From a virus, in the IMG/VR virus record IMGVR_UViG_3300036768_001504, positions 1 to 50,268 of that record: DNA of 50,268 bases. One strand, given 5' to 3'. This document shows, one piece after another, positions 40,119 to 47,997 of the stretch (position 1 is the first letter of the stretch; each line of letters opens with the position of its first letter). The notes beneath the pieces are model-generated. The model worked only from the letters and a program-made list of their open reading frames with translations, did no database searches and had not been told where the DNA came from. The translations under genes and the position numbers were made by a program.

Positions 40119-40133
40119 AATATTTCTCCTCTA

Positions 40134-40350
40134 GTTTCCGGTAAACTGGAGCCTTCCGCTCCTGTCTGACACGTATCAGACAGAACGGTTGATCTCTCGA
40201 ACGGCGATGAGATAGAGACATTTTTCAATGTTGCCCTACGGAACCGGACAACTTTGAAACCGGACAACTTTGAAAAAGGCGGCTTGGAAGTTGGCTATGA
40301 GAAACGTCTGTCTGACAGAAAGGCTTCTCATGCCCTGGATTTACCGAAAC
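40134..40350. mobile_element. MITE-like element related to IS630
   Basis: The left end GTTTCCGGTAAA (40134-40145) and the right end TTTACCGAAAC (40340-40350) are inverted repeats with one gap, and the same end sequence occurs at the IS630 element at 228-239. All three borders sit in CTAG, with TA flanking. Inside, symmetrically placed CTGTCTGA palindromes lie near each end (40162-40183 and 40307-40319), plus a 16-bp tandem repeat (40242-40273). No transposase fits in 217 bases. It lies just upstream of the 48-residue gene. An operator region is the alternative reading. Confidence 0.55.
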
Positions 40351-40424
40351 TAGAGGGCCATGGGAAACCGCCAAAAAAGGGGGGGTCGGATACAAAGCGG
40401 CTACTCCCCGCTTCCCGTTGGGAA

Positions 40425-40559
40425 TTAGAAGCCCCCCCGTTCGATCTCCCCGCGTTTTCTGGCGTCCAGTCCTGTCGGCAGCGTCAGGGTCTTCTGTTCT
40501 CCGAGGGCGTCGTACTCTTCCGTCAAACGGGCGACGGGCCGTTCCCAGTCTCGCGACAT
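40425..40559 (-). CDS. 44-residue small protein
   Basis: ATG 40559 with AAGGAG upstream, one base after the stop of the preceding gene. Product MSRDWERPVARLTEEYDALG, then EQKTLTLPTGLDARKRGEIE. Charged and soluble; not recognised. It is the last gene before the MITE-like element in the leftward direction. Confidence 0.55.
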   Translation of the reverse strand: MSRDWERPVARLTEEYDALGEQKTLTLPTGLDARKRGEIERGGF

Positions 40560-40560
40560 G

Positions 40561-40827
40561 TCAGGCTCCTTCCTCTCCGACTTCCCCGAGGTAGAGCGCG
40601 CTGACCGCCGCCCAGGTCGCCGGATCGCAAATCTCCGCCTCGCAGTCGTCGCAGCGCAGACCGGCCAGGACGTTGATCTCCTCGTCCTGGTAGTGCAGCA
40701 CGTCACGCGAACTCAAGTCGCAGGTCGCTGTCTGTTGCACAATCACCCGGAACCGGGTCCCCCCGCAGCGTGGACAGCGCCGCAAGTCGGGCGCGGGTCG
40801 TGGTGAGGGCGTAGGGACTGGTATCAA
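40561..40827 (-). CDS. zinc-ribbon miniprotein
   Basis: An 88-residue frame from TTG 40827 with two cysteine pairs (RRCPRCGGTRF and LRCDDCEAEIC). The first pair is encoded inside the end of the methyltransferase gene (125-base overlap, other frame). The complete zinc ribbon argues the overlap is real. Confidence 0.55.
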   Translation of the reverse strand: MIPVPTPSPRPAPDLRRCPRCGGTRFRVIVQQTATCDLSSRDVLHYQDEEINVLAGLRCDDCEAEICDPATWAAVSALYLGEVGEEGA

Positions 40828-41518
40828 TGGTTATCGCCTTTCTGCCGGTAAGGGCGGCGGCGACGGCAACCGTGCCGCTACCGCCAAATGGATCGAGAAC
40901 CGTCTCGCCCTCCCGCGTGGAGAGCGTGAGCCAGCGCTGGAACAGGGCGAGGGGTTTCGCCGTTGGGTAGGGCTTCCCGTCCGGCGTGTAGGGTTTTGTC
41001 TCTGCATCCCCGCTCCAGACGGCCTCGAACACGTCCGGCCAGTTCTCCTCGGTAAAGCGCCGCCGCCCCTGCTCCAGGAGAACGACATATTCGTGGCACG
41101 CCCGGCCATGATAGCCCATGCCCGGCTTGTAACCGCCTGTCGCGGCGCGCTTCAGGACGGGATAGGGCTTGGAGTAGCAGAAGCGATGCCCGTCGCCTTC
41201 CCGCGCATACCCCAGGACAAAATGCAGTGTGTCCCCGTCGCACATCAGCCAGGCGTGCGCGTTCCTCTTGAGCAGCCGGGAGAACTCGCAGATCAGCGTG
41301 TGGATGTCCTCGTTCGTGATGGTCTCGAACCATCCGGCCCGCTTCTCCGCGTCGCGATGCCCGCCCAGGCGGGTCGTTGTCCCTATCTCTCGCCACTGGT
41401 TGAGCGAAGGGGAGGGCATATCTGTGATAACCGCGTCCACAGAGCCGTCCGGCAGGGACGGCAGGATGGAGAGCGCGTCGCCCTGGATAATCTGTATCGC
41501 CTGAGTTAATTGAGTCAA
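40703..41518 (-). CDS. site-specific DNA methyltransferase (N4/N6 class)
   Basis: A 271-residue amino-methyltransferase of the beta arrangement: the catalytic region first (VDAVITDMPSPSLNQW), then a recognition region, and the SAM-binding motif near the end (ETVLDPFGGSGTVAVAAALT). The usual (D/N/S)PP(Y/F/W) motif IV reads DMPS here, so activity or specificity may differ. TTG 41518 overlaps the upstream stop as TTGA. No restriction enzyme is adjacent, so it looks like an orphan phage methylase protecting phage DNA. Confidence 0.78.
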   Translation of the reverse strand: MTQLTQAIQIIQGDALSILPSLPDGSVDAVITDMPSPSLNQWREIGTTTRLGGHRDAEKRAGWFETITNEDIHTLICEFSRLLKRNAHAWLMCDGDTLHFVLGYAREGDGHRFCYSKPYPVLKRAATGGYKPGMGYHGRACHEYVVLLEQGRRRFTEENWPDVFEAVWSGDAETKPYTPDGKPYPTAKPLALFQRWLTLSTREGETVLDPFGGSGTVAVAAALTGRKAITIDTSPYALTTTRARLAALSTLRGDPVPGDCATDSDLRLEFA

Positions 41519-41766
41519 TTCTCCCTCTTCTCCTTCTGCCGGACAGAGGCGATAGCCCGGCGCATCCCATCCAGAAAGGCGTGTGCGGGGCGCTTATCCA
41601 CTTCCTGGCCGGGTCTGTAATGCCTCCAGACCTCCTCACGCAGGCCCTTCGGCAGCATGTACCCGTGGCGACGCCAGAACAGCATCCGAGGCGGCACAGG
41701 GATATTGCCTCTGTCCGCATGGCAGAGGTGTTCACTCACCATCGCCATCGCGCTCCATTCTCGCAT
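41515..41766 (-). CDS. small phage protein with RPGQE motif
   Basis: An 83-residue protein from ATG 41766 with GGAGGAT upstream. The core RHGYMLPKGLREEVWRHYRP then GQEVDKRP..AFLDGMRRAI resembles a widespread phage small protein (LP..LR..W..YRPGQE) of unknown function. Overlaps the methyltransferase start by four bases. Confidence 0.6.
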   Translation of the reverse strand: MREWSAMAMVSEHLCHADRGNIPVPPRMLFWRRHGYMLPKGLREEVWRHYRPGQEVDKRPAHAFLDGMRRAIASVRQKEKREN

Positions 41767-41772
41767 GGCAAA

Positions 41773-42336
41773 TCATCCTCCTTTGAGTACCCGGATAACC
41801 TCTTCCAACAGGGCCGCGTCCGGCGTCCAGAGGCCGAGCCTTCCCCGTGCCGGAATCGGCGTCGGCAGGCAGATCGCGTTCTTCAGGAACCAACCGTAAC
41901 GTCGCGGCGCGTAGTTCCCAAAAGCGCGCTCCTGACTCTCCGGCGCGGGCAGCCAGTCCTCAGGGAGGATCGCCCCAGCGTCGCCCGTCCAGCGAACGTC
42001 ATAGAGCGTGGCGATGCCGACGATGGCTCCGCGCGGCAGCGCCTCAATCACAGCCTCTATATGCCGCCGGTTTGGCAGGCCATGCGTCAGATGGTGCATC
42101 AGCACGGAGCGGAACGGCTCCGTGCGGCAACGCTCCTGCTCGTCTCTGGGGAACCCCGTGGCAGCATGGAGCAGGATCGGGGCGTAATGCCTTTGCCCAA
42201 CGCGCCAGCTGCGCGTTTCGATCCGCTTGGCACGCAGCGCGCAGAGCGTGGCATACGGCTGGGTCAGGGAGAGCGCCTTCACTGCGTCGGTGCAGAGCGC
42301 GTTCCGGTAGAATTCCCGCAGAGCCGGGTCACTCAT
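41773..42336 (-). CDS. ASCH-domain protein
   Basis: A 187-residue protein. The start KALSLTQPYATLCALRAKRIETRSW and GAIVGIATLYDV, then NYAPRRYGWFLKNAI, match the ASCH (PUA-like) domain, thought to bind RNA or modified nucleotides; the ETRSW segment is the usual signature. Common in phage genomes. It ends six bases before the next leftward gene and could handle modified bases. Confidence 0.75.
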   Translation of the reverse strand: MSDPALREFYRNALCTDAVKALSLTQPYATLCALRAKRIETRSWRVGQRHYAPILLHAATGFPRDEQERCRTEPFRSVLMHHLTHGLPNRRHIEAVIEALPRGAIVGIATLYDVRWTGDAGAILPEDWLPAPESQERAFGNYAPRRYGWFLKNAICLPTPIPARGRLGLWTPDAALLEEVIRVLKGG

Positions 42337-42529
42337 GGCAAGACCTCCTCATCCCGCAACAGCCGGGCCGGTAGGCGGCCTCGAACTCGGCGCGGGCGAA
42401 GGGCGTAAGCCGCAGCCCCCGTTCCAGTTCTCGCGCCTGGGCCGGGTCTCGCAGCACGCGGCTTGTGCAGCAGGATCGAGGCGGCTCCCGCTCATAGCGG
42501 CGGGTGGGCGGGCCGGGGATGGTTTGCAT
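42329..42529 (-). CDS. small basic protein
   Basis: A 66-residue protein from ATG 42529 (GGTAGAGAGG upstream). Contains SCCTSRVLRD and YRPGCCGMRR, possibly binding zinc. Overlaps the ASCH gene start by eight bases. Not recognised. Confidence 0.45.
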   Translation of the reverse strand: MQTIPGPPTRRYEREPPRSCCTSRVLRDPAQARELERGLRLTPFARAEFEAAYRPGCCGMRRSCHE

Positions 42530-42534
42530 CCTCT

Positions 42535-42846
42535 CTACCCTCTCTTCGCGTAGCGATAGTAGAACGGCGCAACCACCTGCCACAGACAGGCCAGGCAGAG
42601 ATCGGTGTGGCGGGAAGGCGGCTCCTGACCGCACTGGATGCAGACGCCAGCCTCCTTACGCAAGTACTCCGTCAGACCGGGGCGGCAGAGGTCGAGCGCC
42701 TCCTGTTCCTCTGGAAGCAACACGCCCTGGCTGTCTCGATACTGCATCCCCGAGGGCGTCAGCCGGAACTGCACGCCTCGCTCCCGAAAACCGGCAAGGA
42801 TCGCCGCCCGGTTCTCCCATTTGCTAACGCCAGTCGGCATCGTCAT
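42535..42846 (-). CDS. TubC_N-like / zinc-ribbon small protein
   Basis: A 103-residue protein. Residues about 14-62 (ILAGFRERGVQFRLTPSGMQ, LPEEQEALDLCRPGLTEYLR) look like the TubC N-terminal docking fold often fused to phage primase-type proteins. The C-terminal CIQCGQEPPSRHTDLCLACL is a zinc ribbon. It overlaps the end of the helicase gene by 23 bases, so it probably works with replication proteins. Confidence 0.55.
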   Translation of the reverse strand: MTMPTGVSKWENRAAILAGFRERGVQFRLTPSGMQYRDSQGVLLPEEQEALDLCRPGLTEYLRKEAGVCIQCGQEPPSRHTDLCLACLWQVVAPFYYRYAKRG

Positions 42847-44095
42847 CCTCTCTGTAGGGCCGCTTCGTCAGATCCGCAGAATCGCAATCCCCTATAGGGG
42901 GTTGCGATTCTGCGGATCTGGTTTCGAGGGGAATCAGGCGATAAAACGGCTTGCCATGCGCCTCGCGACGGCGTTCGATGATCCGCTCTTCCAACATAGA
43001 GCGGAGGGCCTTATTGGTGTTATGCTCCCCAATCTCTTCGTTTTTACAATAGTGGAGGATGTCCGCCAGGGCATACCAGTTGCCGTCCGCCAGGCAGTGG
43101 TAGATCTCTTCCTGCGCCTGCACCCTCTTCGGTGGTTTCGACGCACCGGTACTCTCGCCTGCCGCCTTCCAGTCGTTGAACGTGACCCGCTCGAAGCGGT
43201 CGGCCCCGGCCATACGCGGGAAGATCGAGGCGCGGCCCTCGAAGCGGTTCTTGATGATCTGTAGACGGCAGACATCATCGCGCTCTTCCATCTCGCCGGT
43301 GTAGTCGTCGTCGCGCTCTTCCGTATTGCCGCGCGTGCGGAACACCAGCCCCACGTCGGCGGCGGCCAGGCGCGCGCTGGCCCCGCGCCCGTAGTTGCCG
43401 GAGGAGTCCTTGCCGGTGTGGTGGACGATCAGGAGGCAGGCGTTCGTCTCGCGGCTGATGGCGATCAGATCTTTCATCTGCCGCGCCGCCTCTGCATTGT
43501 CGTTCTCGTCCAGGGTGTTGAAGATGTTGGTGATCGGGTCAAGGATGCAGAGGTCTATCTGCTCCTCCTGCAAGTAGTCGGAGAGTTCCCCCTGATCCAG
43601 TGCGTTCGCGAGGTTCTTCTGCCGCCAGTCGTGGAAGATGAGCGTATCGGGCCGTCCTTCGTTGATCCGATCCAACTTCTTGGCGCAGTTGTTTCCGGCG
43701 TTCTCCGGGTCAATATAGAGGACATGAAGCGGACGGCCCAGCCCGTATTTGATGTCCCAGAGCGGCTCATTCCGGGCGGCATGGATGGCGACATTGTAGA
43801 GGAGGCTGGACTTGCCCGCGTGTGTCTCACCGATCAGCAGCACGACGGAGGCGGGATAGAGGCCGAACCAGAGGCGTACCGGGTCCTCGCCCGGCGGGAT
43901 CTCCGAAGCGCGGCGGATTCCCTGGCGGAAGGCGGGCCGTCCCTCCCTCGTTCCGGGCATAGTGAGGACTCGTTCGGCGAAGCGGCGTAGGGCTTTCGGG
44001 TCTTCCTGGAAACGCTGGCTCAACTTGACCGACAGAATCTCCAGGTCGGGCTGAGTTAAATCCGGGATCTCCGCCCAGAACTCGGTGGAAGGCAT
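42824..44095 (-). CDS. RepA/RecA-like replicative helicase
   Basis: A 423-residue AAA_25-type ATPase. Walker A GETHAGKSS (residues 89-97), Walker B IDLCILDPI, then LLIVHHTGKDSSGNYGRGAS typical of RepA-family hexameric helicases. A C-terminal winged helix (QEEIYHCLADGNWYALADIL, TNKALRSMLEERIIERR) may bind DNA or the origin. ATG 44095 is 11 bases after AAGGAG; an upstream GTG (44107) is in frame. With the adjacent primase it forms the replication core. Confidence 0.85.
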   Translation of the reverse strand: MPSTEFWAEIPDLTQPDLEILSVKLSQRFQEDPKALRRFAERVLTMPGTREGRPAFRQGIRRASEIPPGEDPVRLWFGLYPASVVLLIGETHAGKSSLLYNVAIHAARNEPLWDIKYGLGRPLHVLYIDPENAGNNCAKKLDRINEGRPDTLIFHDWRQKNLANALDQGELSDYLQEEQIDLCILDPITNIFNTLDENDNAEAARQMKDLIAISRETNACLLIVHHTGKDSSGNYGRGASARLAAADVGLVFRTRGNTEERDDDYTGEMEERDDVCRLQIIKNRFEGRASIFPRMAGADRFERVTFNDWKAAGESTGASKPPKRVQAQEEIYHCLADGNWYALADILHYCKNEEIGEHNTNKALRSMLEERIIERRREAHGKPFYRLIPLETRSAESQPPIGDCDSADLTKRPYREDDDADWR

Positions 44096-44196
44096 ATGGC
44101 AAGGCACTCCTTATCAGAAGAGTAGGTACTGGCCTCCGCGCGTGCAGAGACGGCATGGCACGTTCCATGCGTGTCATCAACGTGCAACCGTGCGTC

Positions 44197-45180
44197 TCAG
44201 CGCGTATGGCGATAGGCCCAGCGCGCGATGGATAGATTTTCTCGGTGGTTTTGCACGCCGCTCGTTGCCGAATGCGTGTCCAGCAGGAGGGCGATGGCGT
44301 CGGCATCGAAGCCGCTTTTGGCGGCGCTCACCGCGATCTGGACGCGCGTGGGGTTGCGCTGCCCGGCGGGGCAGGGCGTCGCGATCTTTGTGAGCGTGCC
44401 GCGCGGCAGGGGCAGCACTTCGCCCGGCAGCCGTTGTCGTTCCCGGTAGGCCGGAGGCGCAGGCTCGACCGGCAGGTTTGCGCGCCACCAGGCCAGCGAA
44501 CACGGCTCGCCGGGGGAGGCCAACGGCAGTAGGTAGACCGGGCGCGGTTCCTCCCGCCGTTTCCAGTTCCAGGTAGCGGGAACCCGCAGAATGGAGGCGG
44601 TATCGGCGCGGGAGCCGTCGGCATGAGCGGCGGGAGCCGTGCCGCCGATGGCCTTCACCAGCCGCTTCAGCACGGCCTGAAAGCGGTCGCAGTCGGCCTT
44701 GTCGGAGAGCGCCGCCGGTTCGGTCAGCCGCCAGTAGCAATGGAGGCCACTTCCTGAGACGACCGCGACAGAGGGCAGCGGAATGTCCGCCGCTTCCACG
44801 CGGGCCTTTGCGCCCTCGATCCCCTCCTCTCCCCCATCCACGTCACACCAGAGCCAGCAGGCGAACGGCACATCGTAACGCCCGCCCCGGTTGCCCAGGC
44901 GCGGCAGCACGCCCATGTAGACATCCCAGGCGGATCCGAGGCCAACCGCCCGTTGCGCCGCCTGCTGAAAGCAGGCGGGGGTGAGAGGGAACCAGGCGCG
45001 CGGCCCGGTACGCGGTGGGCCGCCGTCCCGCTCGGAGGGGGTGAGGCTGGGCGTGGCCGCAACGTGCCATTTCGGGCAGAGCGGGCGCATTTCCAGGCGC
45101 AGCCGCCGGGCTTCCGGCAGTGTGGTATAGGGCGCAAAGAGCGTCTCGAAGAAGGCGCGGGCCTCATCCGATGTCCCCAT
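44197..45180 (-). CDS. AEP-type DNA primase (RepB-like)
   Basis: A 327-residue primase. The catalytic metal motif is CWLWCDVDGG, the second motif VVSGSGLHCYWRL (with the SxH-type Ser and His), followed by HADGSRADTASILRVPATWN, a typical order for archaeo-eukaryotic-type primases of plasmids and phages. ATG 45180 has AAGGAG ten bases upstream; longer frames to 45234 exist but overlap the zinc-finger gene. No helicase domain is fused; the RepA-like gene supplies it. Confidence 0.8.
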   Translation of the reverse strand: MGTSDEARAFFETLFAPYTTLPEARRLRLEMRPLCPKWHVAATPSLTPSERDGGPPRTGPRAWFPLTPACFQQAAQRAVGLGSAWDVYMGVLPRLGNRGGRYDVPFACWLWCDVDGGEEGIEGAKARVEAADIPLPSVAVVSGSGLHCYWRLTEPAALSDKADCDRFQAVLKRLVKAIGGTAPAAHADGSRADTASILRVPATWNWKRREEPRPVYLLPLASPGEPCSLAWWRANLPVEPAPPAYRERQRLPGEVLPLPRGTLTKIATPCPAGQRNPTRVQIAVSAAKSGFDADAIALLLDTHSATSGVQNHRENLSIARWAYRHTR

Positions 45181-45418
45181 CGGTGGTTTTCTCCTTTCCG
45201 AGGCAAGGGCGATGGCGAACGTAGCTGCAGGCATCGCAGTAGACCAGGCCGCATTCGGCGCAGCGCGTGAGCGGGCGTCCGTAAGCGCCGCAGGCGCAAC
45301 TGCCGACGGGCAGGCGCTTCTGTGTGGAGATCGCGCGGCGGGTCGAGCCGATCTTGCCGTGCCAGGCAGGGACGGCGTTGCGGCTGCGAGGCGCGTGGGG
45401 TCGCGCGGGCTTTGCCAT
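45164..45418 (-). CDS. zinc-finger protein
   Basis: An 84-residue basic protein with a cysteine-rich second half (SCACGAYGRPLTRCAECGLV, YCDACSYVRHRPCLG), at least two zinc knuckles. ATG 45418 overlaps the stop of a 19-residue leader as TGATG. It overlaps the primase start by 17 bases and probably binds DNA or RNA in the same pathway. Confidence 0.6.
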   Translation of the reverse strand: MAKPARPHAPRSRNAVPAWHGKIGSTRRAISTQKRLPVGSCACGAYGRPLTRCAECGLVYCDACSYVRHRPCLGKEKTTDGDIG

Positions 45419-45477
45419 CACGCGGCCTCCGCAGGCCGCGCCCGGAGGCCGAAGTCACGCGCCTTGATCTTTGCCAT
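45418..45477 (-). CDS. 19-residue leader-like peptide
   Basis: AAGGAG precedes ATG 45477 by six bases. The peptide MAKIKARDFGLRARPAEAA ends in TGA sharing bases with the next ATG. The strong site and coupling suggest it is translated and may load ribosomes for the zinc-finger gene. Confidence 0.5.
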   Translation of the reverse strand: MAKIKARDFGLRARPAEAA

Positions 45478-46051
45478 GTCGTCTCCTTACAGTCCTGGGT
45501 AAAAAGCCCGGCGGCAGTCCGAAAGCAGACAAACCCTGCCGCCGGGAACCAGCCCCTAGCACCGAGGGCGGGAATGGACTCGATGGGAGGGGACTCTTCC
45601 CTCCGCACCACGCCCGGCGGACGCTCTGCGGAAGGGCCGGGGAAGGAGTCAGGAACCTCCCCGGCTGCGACTTTTCTTGAAAGGCCAACACCCGATCAAG
45701 GGAGCATAGGCTCCTACTCACCCTCCTTTCCTGAATCGGCAGCAGAACGCCGCTGCTGCGCCGGTCGCACGCTATGGTTTCAGGTCGTCTTTCGTGCGCG
45801 TTCGGTAGAGTGACTCGTCTCTACCCAGCCCCGGCCATCCGTCCTCTCCTGGATAGGCCGCAGACAGCGGGCCGGAATTGCACCGGCTCTGAGGCTGCGA
45901 CTTTACGGTAATCTCAGCCTCGCAAGGTGTGTCACTGTCCACACTGCCGCAGTCATCCTAAGGGCCGAGTTTTGAACCCTCCGGCTCGGCCATCCGGCAC
46001 GCGATGCTCCATGCGTGGGAGGAGGAGTATAGTCGCTCTTGCTCGGTTGGT
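45478..46051. other. 574-base gene-free control region in the early block
   Basis: No credible gene. It contains a GGAGC-ATAG-GCTCC hairpin near 45701, a GAGGCTG/CAGCCTC inverted repeat near 45891-45921, two copies of GGCTGCGACTTT (about 45662 and 45892), and GGCCGAG/CTCGGCC arms near 45961-45989. The gap sits between two groups of leftward genes, a natural place for an early promoter or origin, but I see no clear promoter boxes or iterons. Confidence 0.45.
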
Positions 46052-46321
46052 TCAGGGCAGCCCATCAAGGGCTTGCCAGGCACACACACCTACCAGCGTC
46101 CACAGCAGCAACAGAAGCGCGATCCAGGAGCGATGTCGCCACCGGCGGCGCGGCTCGCGCAGGCCAGAGACGCTCCGGCTGCCGCGCAGGTACTTCAGCG
46201 ATTGGCGCTCCTGCTCGACCCGCAGCGCCGTCAGTCCGGCGACCCGCGTGCATTCCTGATCTGGGTCGGGATAGTCCGCGCGGCTGAGGACGCGGGGAAG
46301 CAGTTCGTCTATCAGGCTCAA
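46052..46321 (-). CDS. small membrane-anchored protein
   Basis: An 89-residue protein from TTG 46321 with AAAGGAGG upstream. A soluble N-terminus (SLIDELLPRVLSRADYPDPD), a basic stretch (EPRRRWRHR), then one membrane helix (IALLLLLWTLVGVCAWQA) and a short end. Probably inner membrane, cytoplasmic N-terminus. Function unknown. Confidence 0.6.
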   Translation of the reverse strand: MSLIDELLPRVLSRADYPDPDQECTRVAGLTALRVEQERQSLKYLRGSRSVSGLREPRRRWRHRSWIALLLLLWTLVGVCAWQALDGLP

Positions 46322-46360
46322 AGAGGGAACCTCCTTTCCTTGCACAGCGCGCCCTGGCAT

Positions 46361-46795
46361 TCATGGCACGAGTTTGAGATTCTTCGGCTCCGGATTCTCG
46401 CGGCGCGGCGGTCGTGTCCAGACCAGTTCCCGTGTCGGAACGCCTTCCGCTGCCAGAAGCTGGGCGACCGTGCTGCGATGGCATTCTGTGGCCGACCGGC
46501 AGCCGCAGAGCAGGATGACCGGCCCCAGCGCCAGCATCTTCCGCGCGAAGCGCAGGCCCCGGTCGGGATCGTCCAGGCGGATCGGGCCGCCAGTCTTGTA
46601 GTTGCGATTACCAAGCGCGGGCAGATGCACATACCGCGCACCAAGCGCCGCCTGCATCGCCGCCTTCCGCCACTGCGGGTTGTAGGAGGCGGCGGAGAGG
46701 CGTATATCCAGGACCATCGCCTCCATCTCTGCGGCGATGCGCGCCAGGTTCGGCAGCGACTGGCCGCCATAGCCTGCGGTGTACGCGGTATTCAT
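46361..46795 (-). CDS. DUF488-family protein
   Basis: A 144-residue protein with the DUF488 pattern: YTAGYGGQSLPNL, MVLDIRLSAASYNP, ARYVHLPALGN, LALGPVILLCGC, ECHRSTVAQLLAAEGV. The conserved CHR is present. Family function is unknown; it occurs in phages and islands. ATG 46795 overlaps the stop of the upstream small gene as ATGA. Confidence 0.8.
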   Translation of the reverse strand: MNTAYTAGYGGQSLPNLARIAAEMEAMVLDIRLSAASYNPQWRKAAMQAALGARYVHLPALGNRNYKTGGPIRLDDPDRGLRFARKMLALGPVILLCGCRSATECHRSTVAQLLAAEGVPTRELVWTRPPRRENPEPKNLKLVP

Positions 46796-46929
46796 TCCGC
46801 CCTCTTTCTTGCGCCGATCTTGCGTCCCTCTTGCGCCGAAGGGCGCAGGCTGTGAATCACCAGCGTGCAGAGCGGCCAGCCGATGAGGACTTCCACAAGG
46901 CAGGCAAACACCACGACATCTGCGCTCAT
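46792..46929 (-). CDS. 45-residue membrane protein
   Basis: ATG 46929 with AGGAGCC upstream. One hydrophobic segment (VVVFACLVEVLIGWPLCTLV) and a basic tail (EGRKIGARKRAE). Overlaps both neighbours as ATGA, strong support for a real gene. Confidence 0.65.
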   Translation of the reverse strand: MSADVVVFACLVEVLIGWPLCTLVIHSLRPSAQEGRKIGARKRAE

Positions 46930-47513
46930 ATCCGGCTCCTGAGTGTTGTAATGGCCCGCAGGGTACGGTCGCAGGGCGGGAGTACCGGCAGGCCGAGGAA
47001 GTCGAAAAAGGCCGCCTCGCAGGGGCAGGCCAGCTTCTCGGCGGGCTGGCCGGGCCGCACGCGCCAGAGATAGCCGTCTTGCTGGAAAAGGCCGGGCGGC
47101 ATGAGACCGCCCTGATCGCACCGGGTGACCACCTTGCGGGTGAAGTCGGCATCGCCCGTGCGGATCACCAGCGTGTTGCCGAAGTTCGCCGCATCGGCCA
47201 GGAAGAGGTCTACCGCGATGCCGGGGCCGGGGACGATCAGCCGCTTATAGCGCGGGCCGTTGCGTTTTACCTGGGTATCCCAGGCGAGTTTGCCCTGGGC
47301 GATAGCCCGGCAGAGCGCCCCGTCGAGGGCGGTCGTGACGGGCATCTCGCGGCCCTGCAGATCGTAGTCGAACTGCGGGCGCACGACGATCTCGATGTCT
47401 TTGACCTGCGGCTTCATGCGCCGGAGGCTCCCGGCCAGCACGATCTCCCGGCAGGCGGGGGCGATCAGGTTACAGACCTGAAGGGCGACTTCCGTCGCCT
47501 CGAGGCGATTCAT
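46926..47513 (-). CDS. DNA polymerase X-like nucleotidyltransferase
   Basis: A 195-residue protein with the polymerase-beta-type palm: VLAGSLRRMKPQVKDIEIVV supplies GS and the acidic pair, and GIAVDLFLAD the third acid. It lacks the fingers of full Pol X enzymes, so template-dependent synthesis is uncertain; a tailing or repair activity is possible. It overlaps the neighbouring genes on both sides, placing it in the early operon. Confidence 0.8.
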   Translation of the reverse strand: MNRLEATEVALQVCNLIAPACREIVLAGSLRRMKPQVKDIEIVVRPQFDYDLQGREMPVTTALDGALCRAIAQGKLAWDTQVKRNGPRYKRLIVPGPGIAVDLFLADAANFGNTLVIRTGDADFTRKVVTRCDQGGLMPPGLFQQDGYLWRVRPGQPAEKLACPCEAAFFDFLGLPVLPPCDRTLRAITTLRSRI

Positions 47514-47974
47514 AACGCAGTCTCCTTTGCCGTCTGGCGGTCGGAGCGAGAACCGGCGTCGCCGGTCTCTTGTCGCCAGGCGAGCAGGCAGCGGATGTCC
47601 AGCCGCCAGTTCATTGGGAGTGGATAGTCGAGGCACTGCGTGATACGCCGGGCGCGGGTAGGATCGAGGCCGCAGTGGACAAGCCAGGTTGCCCGGAAGA
47701 TACGGTAGGCTCGCAGCGCCGAGGCGTCTTCTTCGGCCAGGCCGCGCAGCGTGCGCGTGTCCAGGCGACAGAAACAGCCGGAGGCATAGAGCCGCAGACA
47801 GGAATCGGGCTGCGCGGGATCCCACAGAAGGGCCGTCAGGCGGCGTCCGCAGTGCAGACAGTAGACCCAGCCATGCGGGTTCCAGCGCGCGCCGCCCATC
47901 GGGTGTCCTTCGCGGGTACGAAGGCCGCCCGGTTTGACAAACGAGGGGGTGTCAGGTAGACTGCGTGTGGACAT
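47510..47974 (-). CDS. zinc-ribbon phage protein
   Basis: A 154-residue protein from ATG 47974 with AAAGGA upstream (ATG 47992 is also in frame). Paired cysteines in WVYCLHCGRR and LYASGCFCR may hold zinc; a helical C-terminus (NWRLDIRCLLAWRQETGD) follows. Overlaps the nucleotidyltransferase start as ATGA. Not recognised. Confidence 0.55.
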   Translation of the reverse strand: MSTRSLPDTPSFVKPGGLRTREGHPMGGARWNPHGWVYCLHCGRRLTALLWDPAQPDSCLRLYASGCFCRLDTRTLRGLAEEDASALRAYRIFRATWLVHCGLDPTRARRITQCLDYPLPMNWRLDIRCLLAWRQETGDAGSRSDRQTAKETAL

Positions 47975-47997
47975 GGCCGGTCCTTTTGGCATATCGC

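Larger units (their letters stand above)
39226..40129. repeat. 35-bp direct repeats flanking the TGT/DpdA-like gene
   Basis: Copies at 39226-39260 and 40095-40129 match at 33 of 35 positions and include TTCGGCATAATATTTCTCC. On the minus strand both read GGAGAAATATT followed by an ATG and MPKR.LAE. The right copy starts a 48-residue gene; the left copy starts a 17-residue frame. The pair brackets about 0.87 kb. Confidence 0.85.

Noticed and set aside
45955-45995. tRNA-like GGTTCAA on the minus strand
   Set aside because: The arms around the loop do not pair as a T-arm and no acceptor, D or anticodon arms were found.
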